Below, in pieces: positions 6,977 to 16,170 of a stretch of 24,907 bases of DNA. Source of the stretch: Gallionella sp. UBA4737. GTDB taxonomy: Bacteria; Pseudomonadota; Gammaproteobacteria; Burkholderiales; Gallionellaceae. The translations under genes were made by a program, and so were the position numbers. Each line of letters starts with the position of its first letter. Position 1 is the first letter of the stretch. The stretch covers positions 22,017 through 46,923 of the forward strand of contig DHIV01000023.1 in NCBI GenBank assembly GCA_002403995.1, given 5' to 3'. Under the pieces are notes generated by a model that saw only the letters and a program-made list of their open reading frames with translations, was not told where the DNA came from and ran no database searches.

Positions 6977-8299
6977 ATGAACGAAGGTAACAAACAGGTT
7001 TGGCTGGTGCTGTCTCACGGCTTCAATATGGACGGGCGCGCGGCGAGCCAGACCATCACGGACAAGATCCCGCATCTGCTCAAGCTGGGCATAGAACCTG
7101 TTGTGGTCAGCGCGATCACCGGGAAAAAGGATAAAGTCATCGAACACCATCAGGTTCTGCCGGCAGGCCCGGTAGCGTTGCGCTTTGATTTGCGCCACTA
7201 TCTGAAACAAAGAATATCTTCGCGGGTCATTTACCGGATCGTAATGACGGTATTTTCTCTGGTTCTGCTGCCTTTCCTCATAATTGAAAAACTTTTCATC
7301 CGGATTGAGACCCATTGGTCGTGGGCAATTACGGCTTATTTCACCGGCGCGCGCATCATCCGGGCGCGCATGCCAACACTTGTTTATTCGACTGGCGGGG
7401 CTTATTCGGCGCACCTGGCAGGCTATTGGTTAAAGCGCAGGTTCGGCCTGCCATGGATCGCTGAAATTCACGATCCGATGATTTTTCCCGGTCTAACGAA
7501 AAACAAAATGCGTATGCGCTTTTCCGCCTGGCTGGAAGGAACCATTTGCAAGCATGCCGATGTTGTCTGGTGGTTTACCGAAGAGGCGCTGGCGCGTGCG
7601 CGCACACGACATCCGGAACTTGGTGAACGCGGGCATTGCATCATACCGGGTGCCAATGCTCCAGATTTCTCGCGTGCGCCTTATCGGCGCGGAAAACATC
7701 TGGTAATCGGGCACTTTGGATCGTTGGCAGAAACACGCAATCTGGAAATATTTTTGCTGAGCCTGCGCCGTGTGCTGGAGAAAAACCCGCAATGGACGGA
7801 GCATCTTCGCCTCCATCTATACGGCGGCGGCATCGATGCTGTTTCTGCACAGGCCTTGAAAGATTTCCCGCACCCTTCGATGATCGAAAATTTTGGCCGT
7901 CTCGAGACCGACCCGAAATCCGGCGAGAGCGGCAGGGATCGTGTCCTCAAGCGCATGAATGCTGCCGATTGTTTGTTGTTGTTGCACGGCACCGTTCCCT
8001 TCTGCGAAGAATACATCCCTTCTAAAATGTTTGAATATCTCTGGACACAACGCCCGATTCTGGCGCTGGTTTGGCATAATCCTCAAATGGAACATATGCT
8101 ACGCGAACTGGGACACTGGGCAGTAACAGCAGATGATGCGGATTCGATCGCATCGGCACTTGAAGAGTTGCACGCCCGCTGGATGCAGAACGATCTGGCC
8201 GACTCTGGAGTTCCCTCTCCTTATACTTCGGAAGCTGCCACGCGCCAGATCATCGCTTTGGCTCGTGAAAGTTTAACGCGTAACTCATTGCGCACCTGA
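6977..8299 (+). CDS. GT4-like (GT-B) glycosyltransferase
   Basis: This 440-residue protein has the two-lobed GT-B pattern. The N-lobe includes HGFNMDGRAAS (14-24), a hydrophobic surface segment at ~88-106 that probably sits on the membrane, STGGAYSAH (138-146) and EIHDP (163-167). The C-lobe includes GHFGSLAETRN (245-255), LYGGG (281-285) and IPSKMFEYL (347-355), which matches the nucleotide-sugar binding E-x7-E region of GT4 enzymes. It probably adds one sugar of the surface oligosaccharide on the cytoplasmic face. The sugar cannot be named. An AAGG box lies 7-8 bases before the ATG. It leads a same-strand run of five genes ending near 11926. Confidence 0.82.
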   Translation: MNEGNKQVWLVLSHGFNMDGRAASQTITDKIPHLLKLGIEPVVVSAITGKKDKVIEHHQVLPAGPVALRFDLRHYLKQRISSRVIYRIVMTVFSLVLLPFLIIEKLFIRIETHWSWAITAYFTGARIIRARMPTLVYSTGGAYSAHLAGYWLKRRFGLPWIAEIHDPMIFPGLTKNKMRMRFSAWLEGTICKHADVVWWFTEEALARARTRHPELGERGHCIIPGANAPDFSRAPYRRGKHLVIGHFGSLAETRNLEIFLLSLRRVLEKNPQWTEHLRLHLYGGGIDAVSAQALKDFPHPSMIENFGRLETDPKSGESGRDRVLKRMNAADCLLLLHGTVPFCEEYIPSKMFEYLWTQRPILALVWHNPQMEHMLRELGHWAVTADDADSIASALEELHARWMQNDLADSGVPSPYTSEAATRQIIALARESLTRNSLRT

Positions 8300-8326
8300 T
8301 ATGCACACCTCTTCTTCATATAATCA

Positions 8327-9220
8327 ATGAAAGATATTGTCCTTTATTGCAAGTCATATCATCGCGACGTGAAGCGGGCCAAGCGGCTTACCGAAAGTGT
8401 TCGCCAGTTTAATTCTGGCAACCTGCCATTTTATCTTTCCTGCCCATCAAACGATCTGGCATTGTTCAAGGACATCATCGGCAGCGACGGCGTTACATTG
8501 CTGGCTGACGAGGAAATCGTGGCCGCCAATGCTGCTATCGATATGCAGGCGTTCAACGCCTTGCCCGGCGTGATCTCACAGCAGATCGTAAAGTCTGAAT
8601 TCTGGCGTCTCGGGATTTGCGAAAATTATCTTTGCCTTGATTCAGATTCCTACTTCATTCGCGACTTCAACAAAGGAGATCTTCTGACGCCCTCGGGAAT
8701 TCCTTTCACAGTGATGAATGAAAGTCTGGAGCTTCGTTTGTTCGGAGCAGTCCATCGTCATGAAAAGATCGCCCGAAATATAGATGCGGATTGCAAAACC
8801 ATCATGGATATTTTCGGCCGTACCGGAAGGCATTTTGATTTCGGCCCCTTGCCGGTAGTGTGGAGCCGGCGTGTCTGGACTGATCTTGCCGAGAAGTTTC
8901 TTGAGCCACAAGGCATGAATTTCCTCGATGCGATGGTGCTTTTCCCATCGGAAATGCGCTGGTATGGCGAGGCCCTGCTAAAGTACCGTTCGATTGAATT
9001 GTGGCCAGTTGAAACGCTATTCCGCTGCTATCACTACGAGGAGCAGTATCGTATCGCAAAGAAATCCGGTGAATCAGACGAGGCGCTGAGCCAACTCTAT
9101 CTCGGCGTATGCGTGCAATCGAACTGGGATAAGGAATTGTCATATGGGGACAGTAAGAAGAGTTTTTTATCCCGAGCTGTTCGTGCGATGAAACGCCGCA
9201 TTCTGCGGCGCCTGGTTTAG
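8327..9220 (+). CDS. DUF6492-like putative glycosyltransferase (GT-A type)
   Basis: This 297-residue soluble protein begins with KDIVLYCKSYHRDVKRAKRL. It has the acidic motif DSDSY at 105-109 inside LCLDSDSYFIRDF, which fits the DXD metal/nucleotide-sugar site of GT-A enzymes. The C-terminus is basic (SRAVRAMKRRILRRLV) and may bind the membrane. The pattern resembles the DUF6492 family found in polysaccharide loci; this is recollection, not a search. The gene starts 27 bases after the GT4-like gene and ends 5 bases before the fucosyltransferase gene, so it is probably cotranscribed. No good ribosome binding site is visible before its ATG. Donor and acceptor are unknown. Confidence 0.65.
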   Translation: MKDIVLYCKSYHRDVKRAKRLTESVRQFNSGNLPFYLSCPSNDLALFKDIIGSDGVTLLADEEIVAANAAIDMQAFNALPGVISQQIVKSEFWRLGICENYLCLDSDSYFIRDFNKGDLLTPSGIPFTVMNESLELRLFGAVHRHEKIARNIDADCKTIMDIFGRTGRHFDFGPLPVVWSRRVWTDLAEKFLEPQGMNFLDAMVLFPSEMRWYGEALLKYRSIELWPVETLFRCYHYEEQYRIAKKSGESDEALSQLYLGVCVQSNWDKELSYGDSKKSFLSRAVRAMKRRILRRLV

Positions 9221-9225
9221 CAGGC

Positions 9226-10125
9226 ATGTCATCGACATTGCAAAAGTACAGCGTCATTACGCGCTTGAATGGCGGGCTTGGCAACCAGTTGTTTCAGTAT
9301 GCGGCTGGCCGCGCCCTTGCCGACAGGCTGGGCGCTCCGCTTAAAGTTGATCTCTCCGAATTTGAATCTTATTTGTTGCGCCGTTTCGAATTGGATCAAT
9401 TCACTATCAACGCCGGAATTGCTACGCAAGAAGAATTGGCCGGTTTCGTTATCAAACCGTCACGTTTCCAAAGATCCTGTAGCCGGTTTGCCATTTCGTT
9501 GGGGCTTGGTTTCAACAGAATCGCGTTCAAGGAAAGAAAATTTGGTTACGATGATACTTTCGAAAAAATCCGGCATCCGATGTACCTGAATGGATATTGG
9601 CAAAGTGAGAAATATTTCAAATCTGCCGAGGGCAAACTTCGCAACGAGCTTTGTCTGGTCGATAAGCTCGGCGTGTCCAGCCAGAAAATTTTGGATGAGA
9701 TACTTCAGTGCACGGCTGTTTCGCTGCACATCAGGCGCGGTGATTACATAACCAATCCGTCAGCGGCCTCAGTTCATGGCGTTTGTTCGCTTGATTATTA
9801 TTATTCGGCTATTCGTCACATAACCACTCATGTGCAGAACCCGTATTTCTTCGTTTTCTCCGATGACCCGCAGTGGGCAAAGGATAATCTCAAAATCAGC
9901 CAACCCGTTCAGTTTGTCGAAGCCAATGGGCCGGACCGAGGCGTGGAAGACATGTGGCTTATGAAGTCCTGCAAGCACCATATCATTGCCAACAGCTCTT
10001 TTAGCTGGTGGGCAGCCTGGTTGAATGGCAGACAGGATAAAGTCGTCATCGCTCCCCGCATCTGGTTTCTCGACAAGACAATCAATACCGGAGATTTGAT
10101 CCCCGAACAGTGGCACAGGATCTGA
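9226..10125 (+). CDS. Alpha-1,2-fucosyltransferase family (GT11)
   Basis: This 299-residue protein is of standard length for GT11 and has all three hallmark regions. They are the N-terminal LNGGLGNQLFQYAAGRALA (14-32), the GDP-fucose site HIRRGDY (168-174), and FVFSDDPQWAKDN (209-221) with ANSSFSWWAAWL (255-266). It should transfer L-fucose from GDP-fucose to a galactose or similar acceptor of the surface glycan in the cytoplasm. No gmd or fcl for GDP-fucose is in the window, so these must lie elsewhere, or the donor differs. The gene follows the DUF6492-like gene by 5 bases, and the GT2 gene starts 2 bases after it. Confidence 0.93.
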   Translation: MSSTLQKYSVITRLNGGLGNQLFQYAAGRALADRLGAPLKVDLSEFESYLLRRFELDQFTINAGIATQEELAGFVIKPSRFQRSCSRFAISLGLGFNRIAFKERKFGYDDTFEKIRHPMYLNGYWQSEKYFKSAEGKLRNELCLVDKLGVSSQKILDEILQCTAVSLHIRRGDYITNPSAASVHGVCSLDYYYSAIRHITTHVQNPYFFVFSDDPQWAKDNLKISQPVQFVEANGPDRGVEDMWLMKSCKHHIIANSSFSWWAAWLNGRQDKVVIAPRIWFLDKTINTGDLIPEQWHRI

Positions 10126-10127
10126 AA

Positions 10128-11141
10128 ATGGCTACGACCAACCCATTGATATCCGTGATCATGCCGGTCTATAACGGAGAGGAATTTCTTCGGGAGACTA
10201 TTGATAGCGTTTTAAACCAGACCTATCAGAATTTTGAATTTATCATCGTCAATGATGGCTCCGTTGACTCAACCCAGCAGATCATCGACAGTTACAATGA
10301 CAAGCGCATTGTTCCGCTCAACCTGACCCGAAATCAGGGCGTCTCAAATGCCAGAAACAGAGGCACGGATTTATCCAAGGGTGAATTCATCGCATTTTGC
10401 GATGCTGACGATCTGTATGATCCAAGCAGGCTGCAGACCCAACTTGATTTTTTAACCGGCAATCCCACGGTGGATGTGTGCGGCAGCTACTTTATAGTTT
10501 TTGAAAATGACCAGGAAATTCTGATCAGGCATCCAATTACCGATCAGGAGATCAAGGAACATTTTTTTACCGGGAATTGCATAGGTCAGCCTAGCGTCAT
10601 GGGCAAATCGGGTGTGTTTCAGAAATACAAATACGATCCCGAACTACAGGCTTCCGAAGACTATGATCTCTGGGCCAGAATGGCCACCGGCGGAGTCGTA
10701 TTTGCCAACGTGCCGTTCCCTCTGGTGAAATATCGGCTGCACCCTGCGCAAGCCAGCAAAACCAAAGGAAGATTGTTGCACGTCACATCCAAGACTGCTT
10801 GCACAAATTACACTCTTGCTTACTTGAACAACAACATAATTTCGGAATATTCGAAAAGTAAAGAGACATCCCTCGCAGATTTCAGAAAATTCATCACCGA
10901 GCTATCAGCAGCTTGTGACAAAAAATCCAGCGATATGAATACATTTCGCCCGTTGATCGCCCTTCAATACAAAAAGCTCGACACGCCGGGAATAATGGCA
11001 TTTGCGACACTCAAGCGGATATCTTCCAAATATCACATTAATTTCCCCACAAAGTATCTGTTGAATATATTCCTGTTGAGTTTTATCCGCGTCAACAAAA
11101 ACTCATCGCTTTTTGATACTTTAACGAAGTTAAAAATATAA
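10128..11141 (+). CDS. Glycosyltransferase family 2
   Basis: This 337-residue protein is a GT-A enzyme. It shows ISVIMPVYNGE (8-18), VNDGSVDST (41-49), CDADD (91-95, the DXD site) and SEDYDLW (176-182), whose acidic residues include the likely catalytic base. The C-terminal ~120 residues are unlike the core and AT-rich in the DNA. An upstream GTG at 10110 would overlap the fucosyltransferase gene. The ATG at 10128 is preferred because AGGA lies 7 bases before it and MATTNPLISV is a normal start. It probably adds a further sugar in the same oligosaccharide. Specificity is unknown. Confidence 0.9.
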   Translation: MATTNPLISVIMPVYNGEEFLRETIDSVLNQTYQNFEFIIVNDGSVDSTQQIIDSYNDKRIVPLNLTRNQGVSNARNRGTDLSKGEFIAFCDADDLYDPSRLQTQLDFLTGNPTVDVCGSYFIVFENDQEILIRHPITDQEIKEHFFTGNCIGQPSVMGKSGVFQKYKYDPELQASEDYDLWARMATGGVVFANVPFPLVKYRLHPAQASKTKGRLLHVTSKTACTNYTLAYLNNNIISEYSKSKETSLADFRKFITELSAACDKKSSDMNTFRPLIALQYKKLDTPGIMAFATLKRISSKYHINFPTKYLLNIFLLSFIRVNKNSSLFDTLTKLKI

Positions 11142-11182
11142 GATTGGCGCGAAAATATTTTTCTTAAAATTCATAAAATTAG

Positions 11183-11926
11183 ATGAAAATACCTCTCTTA
11201 CTCTTGACGTCGGCTGTCACTATTTCAGATGCTCAGCCGGTACTAAATAAAAAATCGGATCGAATTGAGCTCACCCTCTATTCAATTCGAGAATGGCTTA
11301 TTTTGGAACCAGAGATAAAAATCGTGATTTGTGATGGCTCTAATTTCGACTTTTCGCCGCTCATATCCGACATGTTCCCGCTTGCAAATATTGAATGCCT
11401 CTACTTCAAAAATAGCAGTCATCTTGTCTCTCAGTTCGGGAAAGGCTTCGGTGAAGGAGAGATTATCAAATACGCATTAGCAAACTCTCGCTATTTAAGC
11501 GAGTCCGAGTTTTTTGCAAAATGCACCTCAAAGTTATGGGTGAAAAATTTTCGATCATGTTTAGCCGAATGGAATGGCTCCTTTATTTGTGATGGGGATT
11601 TTTCAAATGTCACAAAATTTAAACCATATGTTTTCAACCATATAGATACAAGATTTTATTTTTCAACGAAAATATTTTACGCCGAAAATTTCTTAGATGC
11701 TTATCAAAACGTTAACGATAAGGAAGGCCAGTCTCTAGAGCAGTGTTTTAAAAACGTAGCAATTCATAAGCAATTCCGGCACTTCATCTTCCCTATTCGT
11801 CCAGAAATCGCAGGGGTTTCCGGATCAACCGGCGAATGGGCAAATATGAATTCTATGGCGCGCATGAAGGACAAAGTTAAACGAATTTTAATGGCATATC
11901 GGTCCGACTTGATTAGCACCAAGTAG
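11183..11926 (+). CDS. Uncharacterised protein of a polysaccharide locus, possible glycosyltransferase
   Basis: This 247-residue protein is not assigned to a family with confidence. It has no membrane segment or signal peptide after MKIPLLLLTSAVTISDA. IVICDGSNFDF (~47-57) resembles the first strands of a GT-A fold, and FGKGFGEGEIIKYAL (~85-99) followed by FFAKCTSKLWV (~110-120) recalls putative sugar transferases of capsule and O-antigen loci. The gene is clearly richer in A and T than its neighbours, and no ribosome binding site is obvious. It stands at the end of the glycosyltransferase run. Recent transfer is an inference from composition. It could equally be a regulator of chain length or a non-enzymatic protein. 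Confidence 0.6.
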   Translation: MKIPLLLLTSAVTISDAQPVLNKKSDRIELTLYSIREWLILEPEIKIVICDGSNFDFSPLISDMFPLANIECLYFKNSSHLVSQFGKGFGEGEIIKYALANSRYLSESEFFAKCTSKLWVKNFRSCLAEWNGSFICDGDFSNVTKFKPYVFNHIDTRFYFSTKIFYAENFLDAYQNVNDKEGQSLEQCFKNVAIHKQFRHFIFPIRPEIAGVSGSTGEWANMNSMARMKDKVKRILMAYRSDLISTK

Positions 11927-11937
11927 AACACTATGCT
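11909..11937 (+). promoter_or_regulatory. Putative sigma-70 promoter of msbA
   Basis: TTGATT (11909-11914) and TATGCT (11932-11937) are separated by exactly 17 bases. Each matches the consensus at 4 of 6 positions. The start site would be near 11944, giving a leader of about 47 bases to the ATG at 11991. The -35 lies inside the end of the preceding orphan gene. It would let msbA be expressed independently of the variable glycosyltransferase cassette. Predicted by eye. Confidence 0.4.
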
Positions 11938-11990
11938 TAGGCTGGCTATGGAACGGCACGAGGATGCCCTTTTCTGCTAAAGTGCGCGCC

Positions 11991-13772
11991 ATGAACAAGA
12001 CCAGTACCCAGCTCTATTTTCGTCTTCTGAATTACGTCAAACCTTATTGGCGCACCTTTGCAATTTCCATCCTCAGCATGGCGGTGACGGCGGCAACCGA
12101 GCCGTTGTTGCCTGCTTTACTGAAGCCCATGCTGGATGGTACTTTCATTCACAAGGATGACACCGTCATCCATCTTGCGCCGCTGATCATTTTGGTGATT
12201 TTCTTCGTGCGCGGAGTAGCTTCATTCGCTGGCACCTATGCCATCGGTTGGGTCGGCAACAAAGTTGTGATGGATTTGCGCGACGAGATGTTTCACAAGT
12301 TACTCACCTTGCCAACCCGCTATTACGACGATCACGCTACGGGCAATCTTATTTCCAAACTGACCTTCGACGTGACGCAGGTGACTGCTGCTGCCACCAA
12401 CGTGGTGACAGTTTCTATTCGCGACTCCATCATCACCGTCGGACTACTCGGCTGGCTGTTCTACCTCAACTGGAAGCTCACCCTGCTCAGTTTGGTGATG
12501 TTTCCCATCATTGCAATCATTCTGAGAATCATCAACACTCGCTTACGCAATGCCAGCCGTGATGCACAACGTGCGATGGGCGACATCACTCAGGTGATCG
12601 AGGAAAGCGTTGCCGCACACAAAGTGGTCAAACTGTTTGGCGGGCAGCAATATGAGAGTAACCGCTTTTATGACCAAGCTAACTGGCTGCGCCGCCACAC
12701 CATGAAACAAGCGATGGCAGCAGCAGCCAATGTGCCCATCGTGCAGATGATTGCAGCCATGGCACTGGCAGTTATTGTGTACCTTGCCACTGTGCAGGCA
12801 CGCAGCGATGAAACCACCGTTGGCGGATTCCTTTCGTTTATCGCAGCCATGCTGATGCTGACTGCTCCGATCAAGCGTATGACAGGCGTGAGTGAGTTTT
12901 TGCAACGCGGACTGGCAGCAGCGGAAAGTGTATTTGAATTGCTTGATACACCCAGCGAAATTAACACTGGGAAAGTAGCTATAGGACGCGCTAAAGGGTT
13001 AATAGAGTTCAAACACGTAAGCCTCTCATACCAGCAGGATGAAAGGTTGGCATTGCGTGACATTAACCTGGAAATCCCAGTTGGACAAGCCGTAGCTCTG
13101 GTGGGCGCATCCGGCAGCGGAAAGAGCACTTTGGCAAATCTGGTTCCGCGTTTCTATCTACCCAGTAGCGGAAATATCACGCTGGACGGTCACGATCTCG
13201 CAGATCTTACGCTGGCCAGCTTGCGCGCCAACATCGCGCTGGTAAGTCAGGAAGTAGTTTTATTCAACGATACGGTTGCCGCCAATATCGCCTATGGCCA
13301 GATGCGCGAAGTGCCCGAGGCGGAAATCATCGCAGCCGCACAAGCCGCGCATGCGATGGAATTCATACGCGAGATGCCGCTGGGATTAAATACGCTGGTC
13401 GGTGAGCGGGGTGTGAAGCTTTCCGGTGGCCAGCGCCAGCGCATCGCCATCGCTCGCGCGATCCTCAAAGATGCTCCCATCCTTGTCCTCGACGAAGCTA
13501 CTTCGGCGCTGGACAGCGAATCCGAACGCCATGTCCAGGCCGCTCTTGAAACCTTGATGAAAGGGCGCACCTCATTGGTCATCGCACACCGTCTATCCAC
13601 CATCGAAAAAGCGGATCGCATCGTCGTACTGCAAAAGGGCGAGATAGTCGAGACTGGCACTCATCCTGAATTGTTGTCAAAGCACGGCGTTTATGCACGG
13701 TTGCATCGAATTCAGTTTGCAATGGCTGGCAACGAGCAAACAGAGCAGGCCAACCACAACATGCTGTCCTAG
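11991..13772 (+). CDS. msbA: Lipid A export ABC transporter, permease/ATP-binding protein
   Basis: This 593-residue half-transporter homodimerises and flips lipid A-core from the inner to the outer leaflet of the inner membrane. The transmembrane domain (residues ~20-310) has six hydrophobic segments. The ATPase domain has Walker A GASGSGKST (372-380), Q-loop SQEVVLF (419-425), signature LSGGQ (478-482), Walker B ILVLDE (497-502) and the H-loop histidine H533. Length and order match MsbA. An in-frame ATG at 11964 adds nine residues and has GAGG directly against it. The ATG at 11991 fits family starts better (QLYFRLLNYVKPYW). It ends 3 bases before the convergent CgeB-like gene. Confidence 0.95.
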   Translation: MNKTSTQLYFRLLNYVKPYWRTFAISILSMAVTAATEPLLPALLKPMLDGTFIHKDDTVIHLAPLIILVIFFVRGVASFAGTYAIGWVGNKVVMDLRDEMFHKLLTLPTRYYDDHATGNLISKLTFDVTQVTAAATNVVTVSIRDSIITVGLLGWLFYLNWKLTLLSLVMFPIIAIILRIINTRLRNASRDAQRAMGDITQVIEESVAAHKVVKLFGGQQYESNRFYDQANWLRRHTMKQAMAAAANVPIVQMIAAMALAVIVYLATVQARSDETTVGGFLSFIAAMLMLTAPIKRMTGVSEFLQRGLAAAESVFELLDTPSEINTGKVAIGRAKGLIEFKHVSLSYQQDERLALRDINLEIPVGQAVALVGASGSGKSTLANLVPRFYLPSSGNITLDGHDLADLTLASLRANIALVSQEVVLFNDTVAANIAYGQMREVPEAEIIAAAQAAHAMEFIREMPLGLNTLVGERGVKLSGGQRQRIAIARAILKDAPILVLDEATSALDSESERHVQAALETLMKGRTSLVIAHRLSTIEKADRIVVLQKGEIVETGTHPELLSKHGVYARLHRIQFAMAGNEQTEQANHNMLS

Positions 13773-13775
13773 TAT

Positions 13776-15032
13776 CTATTCATCGTGCAGTGCGTTCAGC
13801 TGCTGCATGAATGAATCGGCTCGATGGAACGTGGTATGTTTTTCAAACACTTCTTTTTGGGCGATCAAAGCTCTTTCCTGCCCTATTTTAGGATCGTTGA
13901 TGATCATTTCAAAATAATCAGAATATTGACTGGGTGTTTCAGCAATAAATAGGGCATCCTTGCTAAATAATTTATCCAGAAGTTTGGGGTGATCGACGAC
14001 TTGGGGAACGCCGCACGCAGCCAATTGGTATGTGCGTTCATTGACTTCACAGGCCCAGTCGATTTGTTCGGGTAGGTGCGCGTTCAATCCCACCTTGGCA
14101 CGGGAATAGATGTATCTGTCCCTCTCCCTTTTAAATTGAAAATGGGGTGCATGCTTCCATCCTGGCCCATCGATAAAACCATAATATTCTTTAACGATGT
14201 CTTTCATGAGTACCGTATGCTCTCTTTTCTTCGACGCGATCAATACAAAGTCGATATCCCGATCAAACCCCGCTACCGGATAGTAATGCAGGATATTGGC
14301 TCCAAATGGCAGATACAATATCCTATATCCCGCATCGAAAAATGGCCTGTATTCATTTCTGCTGCTGACATATGCCTCGTCGCGAAAGCTATAAAAAAAA
14401 TCTACGCCGTGTTTTTTAGACCAGTCCAATCGATGGTCAAGCCTGGTGTTATCGTACTCGGCCAATGAAGCTGTCAGGCCAATCTTCAGATGATTCTTCT
14501 CTCTGTATTTTCTTATTGCTGCCCAATCGATCCGCTCTAGATAGCTGGCATGATCGCTTGACAGCAATACGGTCGGTTTGAATTTGTCGATCGCTTCTCC
14601 AGTATTGTCATTCCAACCCAGTATGTGTGTGGGCACACCAATAAAATTCAGGCTTTCAGCAAGGTTGGTAAATAGCGAGTAACCAGCCGGAGAGAAAGCA
14701 GGATCTGGAACATGAATTATGATTCGCTCAATGCTTTTGCCTGAGTAAATATCTTTGAATTTTTGCTCTACTTGTTTTTTTAATGCGTATCCGTGTTGGA
14801 CCAGTAAGTCATGCGATGCTGCATACGCGTCATCTGCCTCATAAATTTCTTTGTTTTTTAGTGCCAGTTCGGCATCAGCAATGATCTTGTCATGCTTTTT
14901 TATTATGAGACGATGAATAGAGCGGTCAAATTGTATCCTGGCCCATGAGCGCTTAAACTTTGACTTTGAGCGGTCAATGCGAGCGGTGAACATGCTGATG
15001 TAATGATTCACTATGCCTTTTATATTTTCCAT
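13776..15032 (-). CDS. CgeB-like glycosyltransferase
   Basis: This 418-residue protein has an Arg/Lys-rich N-terminal region (1-100) predicted helical, then a GT-B-like part. The latter includes IIIHVPDPAFSPAGYSLF (104-121), VLLSSDHASY (155-164) and a C-terminal lobe with NERTYQLAACGVPQV (331-345). The NER-x-(5-7)-G-x-P pattern matches the CgeB/YkvP-type GT1-related domain, whose glutamate binds the nucleotide sugar. It probably adds a sugar to the LPS or a related glycan; acceptor and donor are unknown. The gene lies 52 bases downstream of the GT9 gene on the same strand and probably shares its transcript. No clear ribosome binding site is seen before the ATG. Its N-terminal third is AT-rich. 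Confidence 0.75.
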   Translation of the reverse strand: MENIKGIVNHYISMFTARIDRSKSKFKRSWARIQFDRSIHRLIIKKHDKIIADAELALKNKEIYEADDAYAASHDLLVQHGYALKKQVEQKFKDIYSGKSIERIIIHVPDPAFSPAGYSLFTNLAESLNFIGVPTHILGWNDNTGEAIDKFKPTVLLSSDHASYLERIDWAAIRKYREKNHLKIGLTASLAEYDNTRLDHRLDWSKKHGVDFFYSFRDEAYVSSRNEYRPFFDAGYRILYLPFGANILHYYPVAGFDRDIDFVLIASKKREHTVLMKDIVKEYYGFIDGPGWKHAPHFQFKRERDRYIYSRAKVGLNAHLPEQIDWACEVNERTYQLAACGVPQVVDHPKLLDKLFSKDALFIAETPSQYSDYFEMIINDPKIGQERALIAQKEVFEKHTTFHRADSFMQQLNALHDE

Positions 15033-15084
15033 ATTTTATTTACATGCTTTTGCTAGCGGTAAATATATTTCAATATTAACGTTG

Positions 15085-16170
15085 CTAATGCGGCGAATTC
15101 GTCAATTCGCGCAAAGCATCTATTACACTTGAAGTCGGCAGATTCTGCAGACAGTCACTCAAACTTGCGTTATGGCGCTCGCAGCCTTCTTCCATGCACG
15201 GCACGCAGTCGCCGTCGCCTTGCAGCAATACCACGTTGTTAACGCGCTGCGTGCCACGCATTTTGTAGGGGTTGCGGTCTTCCACGTAACCCTTTGGCCA
15301 CGGCCCCCATTTCACTGGGTTCGACGGGCCAAACAGCGCAACGGTGGGGGTACCCAGCGCAGCCGCCATGTGGGTCAGTGCCGTGTCTGGCCCCACATAA
15401 TATTTGGCGCGGCTGATGATATAAGCGCTTTCTGCAAGGCTGAGTTTGCCCGACATATTCACTGTACCGGATGGCATAGTGCGGAATAGCTGCCCGACAT
15501 AAGCTAACTCATCCGGATCGCTGCTCCCGGTAAGCACGGAGCGGATGCCTTTTTCCTCGAGCCACCGTGCCAGTTCAATCCAGCCATCGCGATGCCACAT
15601 TTTGTAGGAAAATTTTGGAAACATGTGCAGCACCGCAAAAGTTTCCGCGCCAATATCAAACGGTAGCACCCCCGCGACGGACTTTTCATCCGATGCATTC
15701 CATGCAACCACGATCTCATGGCTGCGTTGGATGCCCAGCACATCCGTTAGTCCGAGATTCGTCAGTACGGTGTGGGTATCGACATTATCAAATTTTGTCC
15801 AACGCGAGAGCAGATGTTTTTTCCAGCTTTGCTTTTTGCTGCCATCCTGCATTCCAATTCGTGTTTTTCCAGCGATCCATACGTATAGGGTCGGCCGATC
15901 CCCCAATAGGGTTGTAAGCGCAAGATCATAACGGCGAAACAAGCTGAGTATCAGTCGTAAGTGCCGCCAAAATCCCGGACGCGTCGGGATGGTGATCACA
16001 CGGTGAATGTCCGGATTGCGCAGCAAAACCCCTTCTGTATGTTCGAAAACTAGTACATCAATTTCAGCTTGGGGCCATGCCAGTCGCATCGAACGTATTA
16101 CGGGTGTAGACAGCAGCACATCACCTATGCGTATGGTGACTACCACCAATATGCGGTGCGGGACTTTCAA
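15085..16170 (-). CDS. Glycosyltransferase family 9 (heptosyltransferase-like)
   Basis: This 361-residue protein is typical of GT9 ADP-heptose:LPS heptosyltransferases. The N-terminal loop has RIGDVLLSTPVIRSM (14-28) with the general-base Asp D17. The donor site has GPDTALTHMAAALGTP (260-275) followed by ALFGPSNP (278-285). Cysteines cluster near the end (DCVPCMEEGC). It is closer to the WaaF/WaaQ-like branch than to WaaC, and probably adds a heptose or similar residue to the core. The start codon appears to be TTG at 16170, since the alignable protein begins within a few residues and no better ATG lies upstream. A promoter with a perfect -10 lies 76 bases upstream. Confidence 0.88.
   Translation of the reverse strand: MKVPHRILVVVTIRIGDVLLSTPVIRSMRLAWPQAEIDVLVFEHTEGVLLRNPDIHRVITIPTRPGFWRHLRLILSLFRRYDLALTTLLGDRPTLYVWIAGKTRIGMQDGSKKQSWKKHLLSRWTKFDNVDTHTVLTNLGLTDVLGIQRSHEIVVAWNASDEKSVAGVLPFDIGAETFAVLHMFPKFSYKMWHRDGWIELARWLEEKGIRSVLTGSSDPDELAYVGQLFRTMPSGTVNMSGKLSLAESAYIISRAKYYVGPDTALTHMAAALGTPTVALFGPSNPVKWGPWPKGYVEDRNPYKMRGTQRVNNVVLLQGDGDCVPCMEEGCERHNASLSDCLQNLPTSSVIDALRELTNSPH

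Noticed and set aside
11933..11980. 15-codon frame (ATG to TAA) just before msbA, a possible leader peptide
   Set aside because: It overlaps the predicted -10 box, has no ribosome binding site and no run of regulatory codons or attenuator hairpin.
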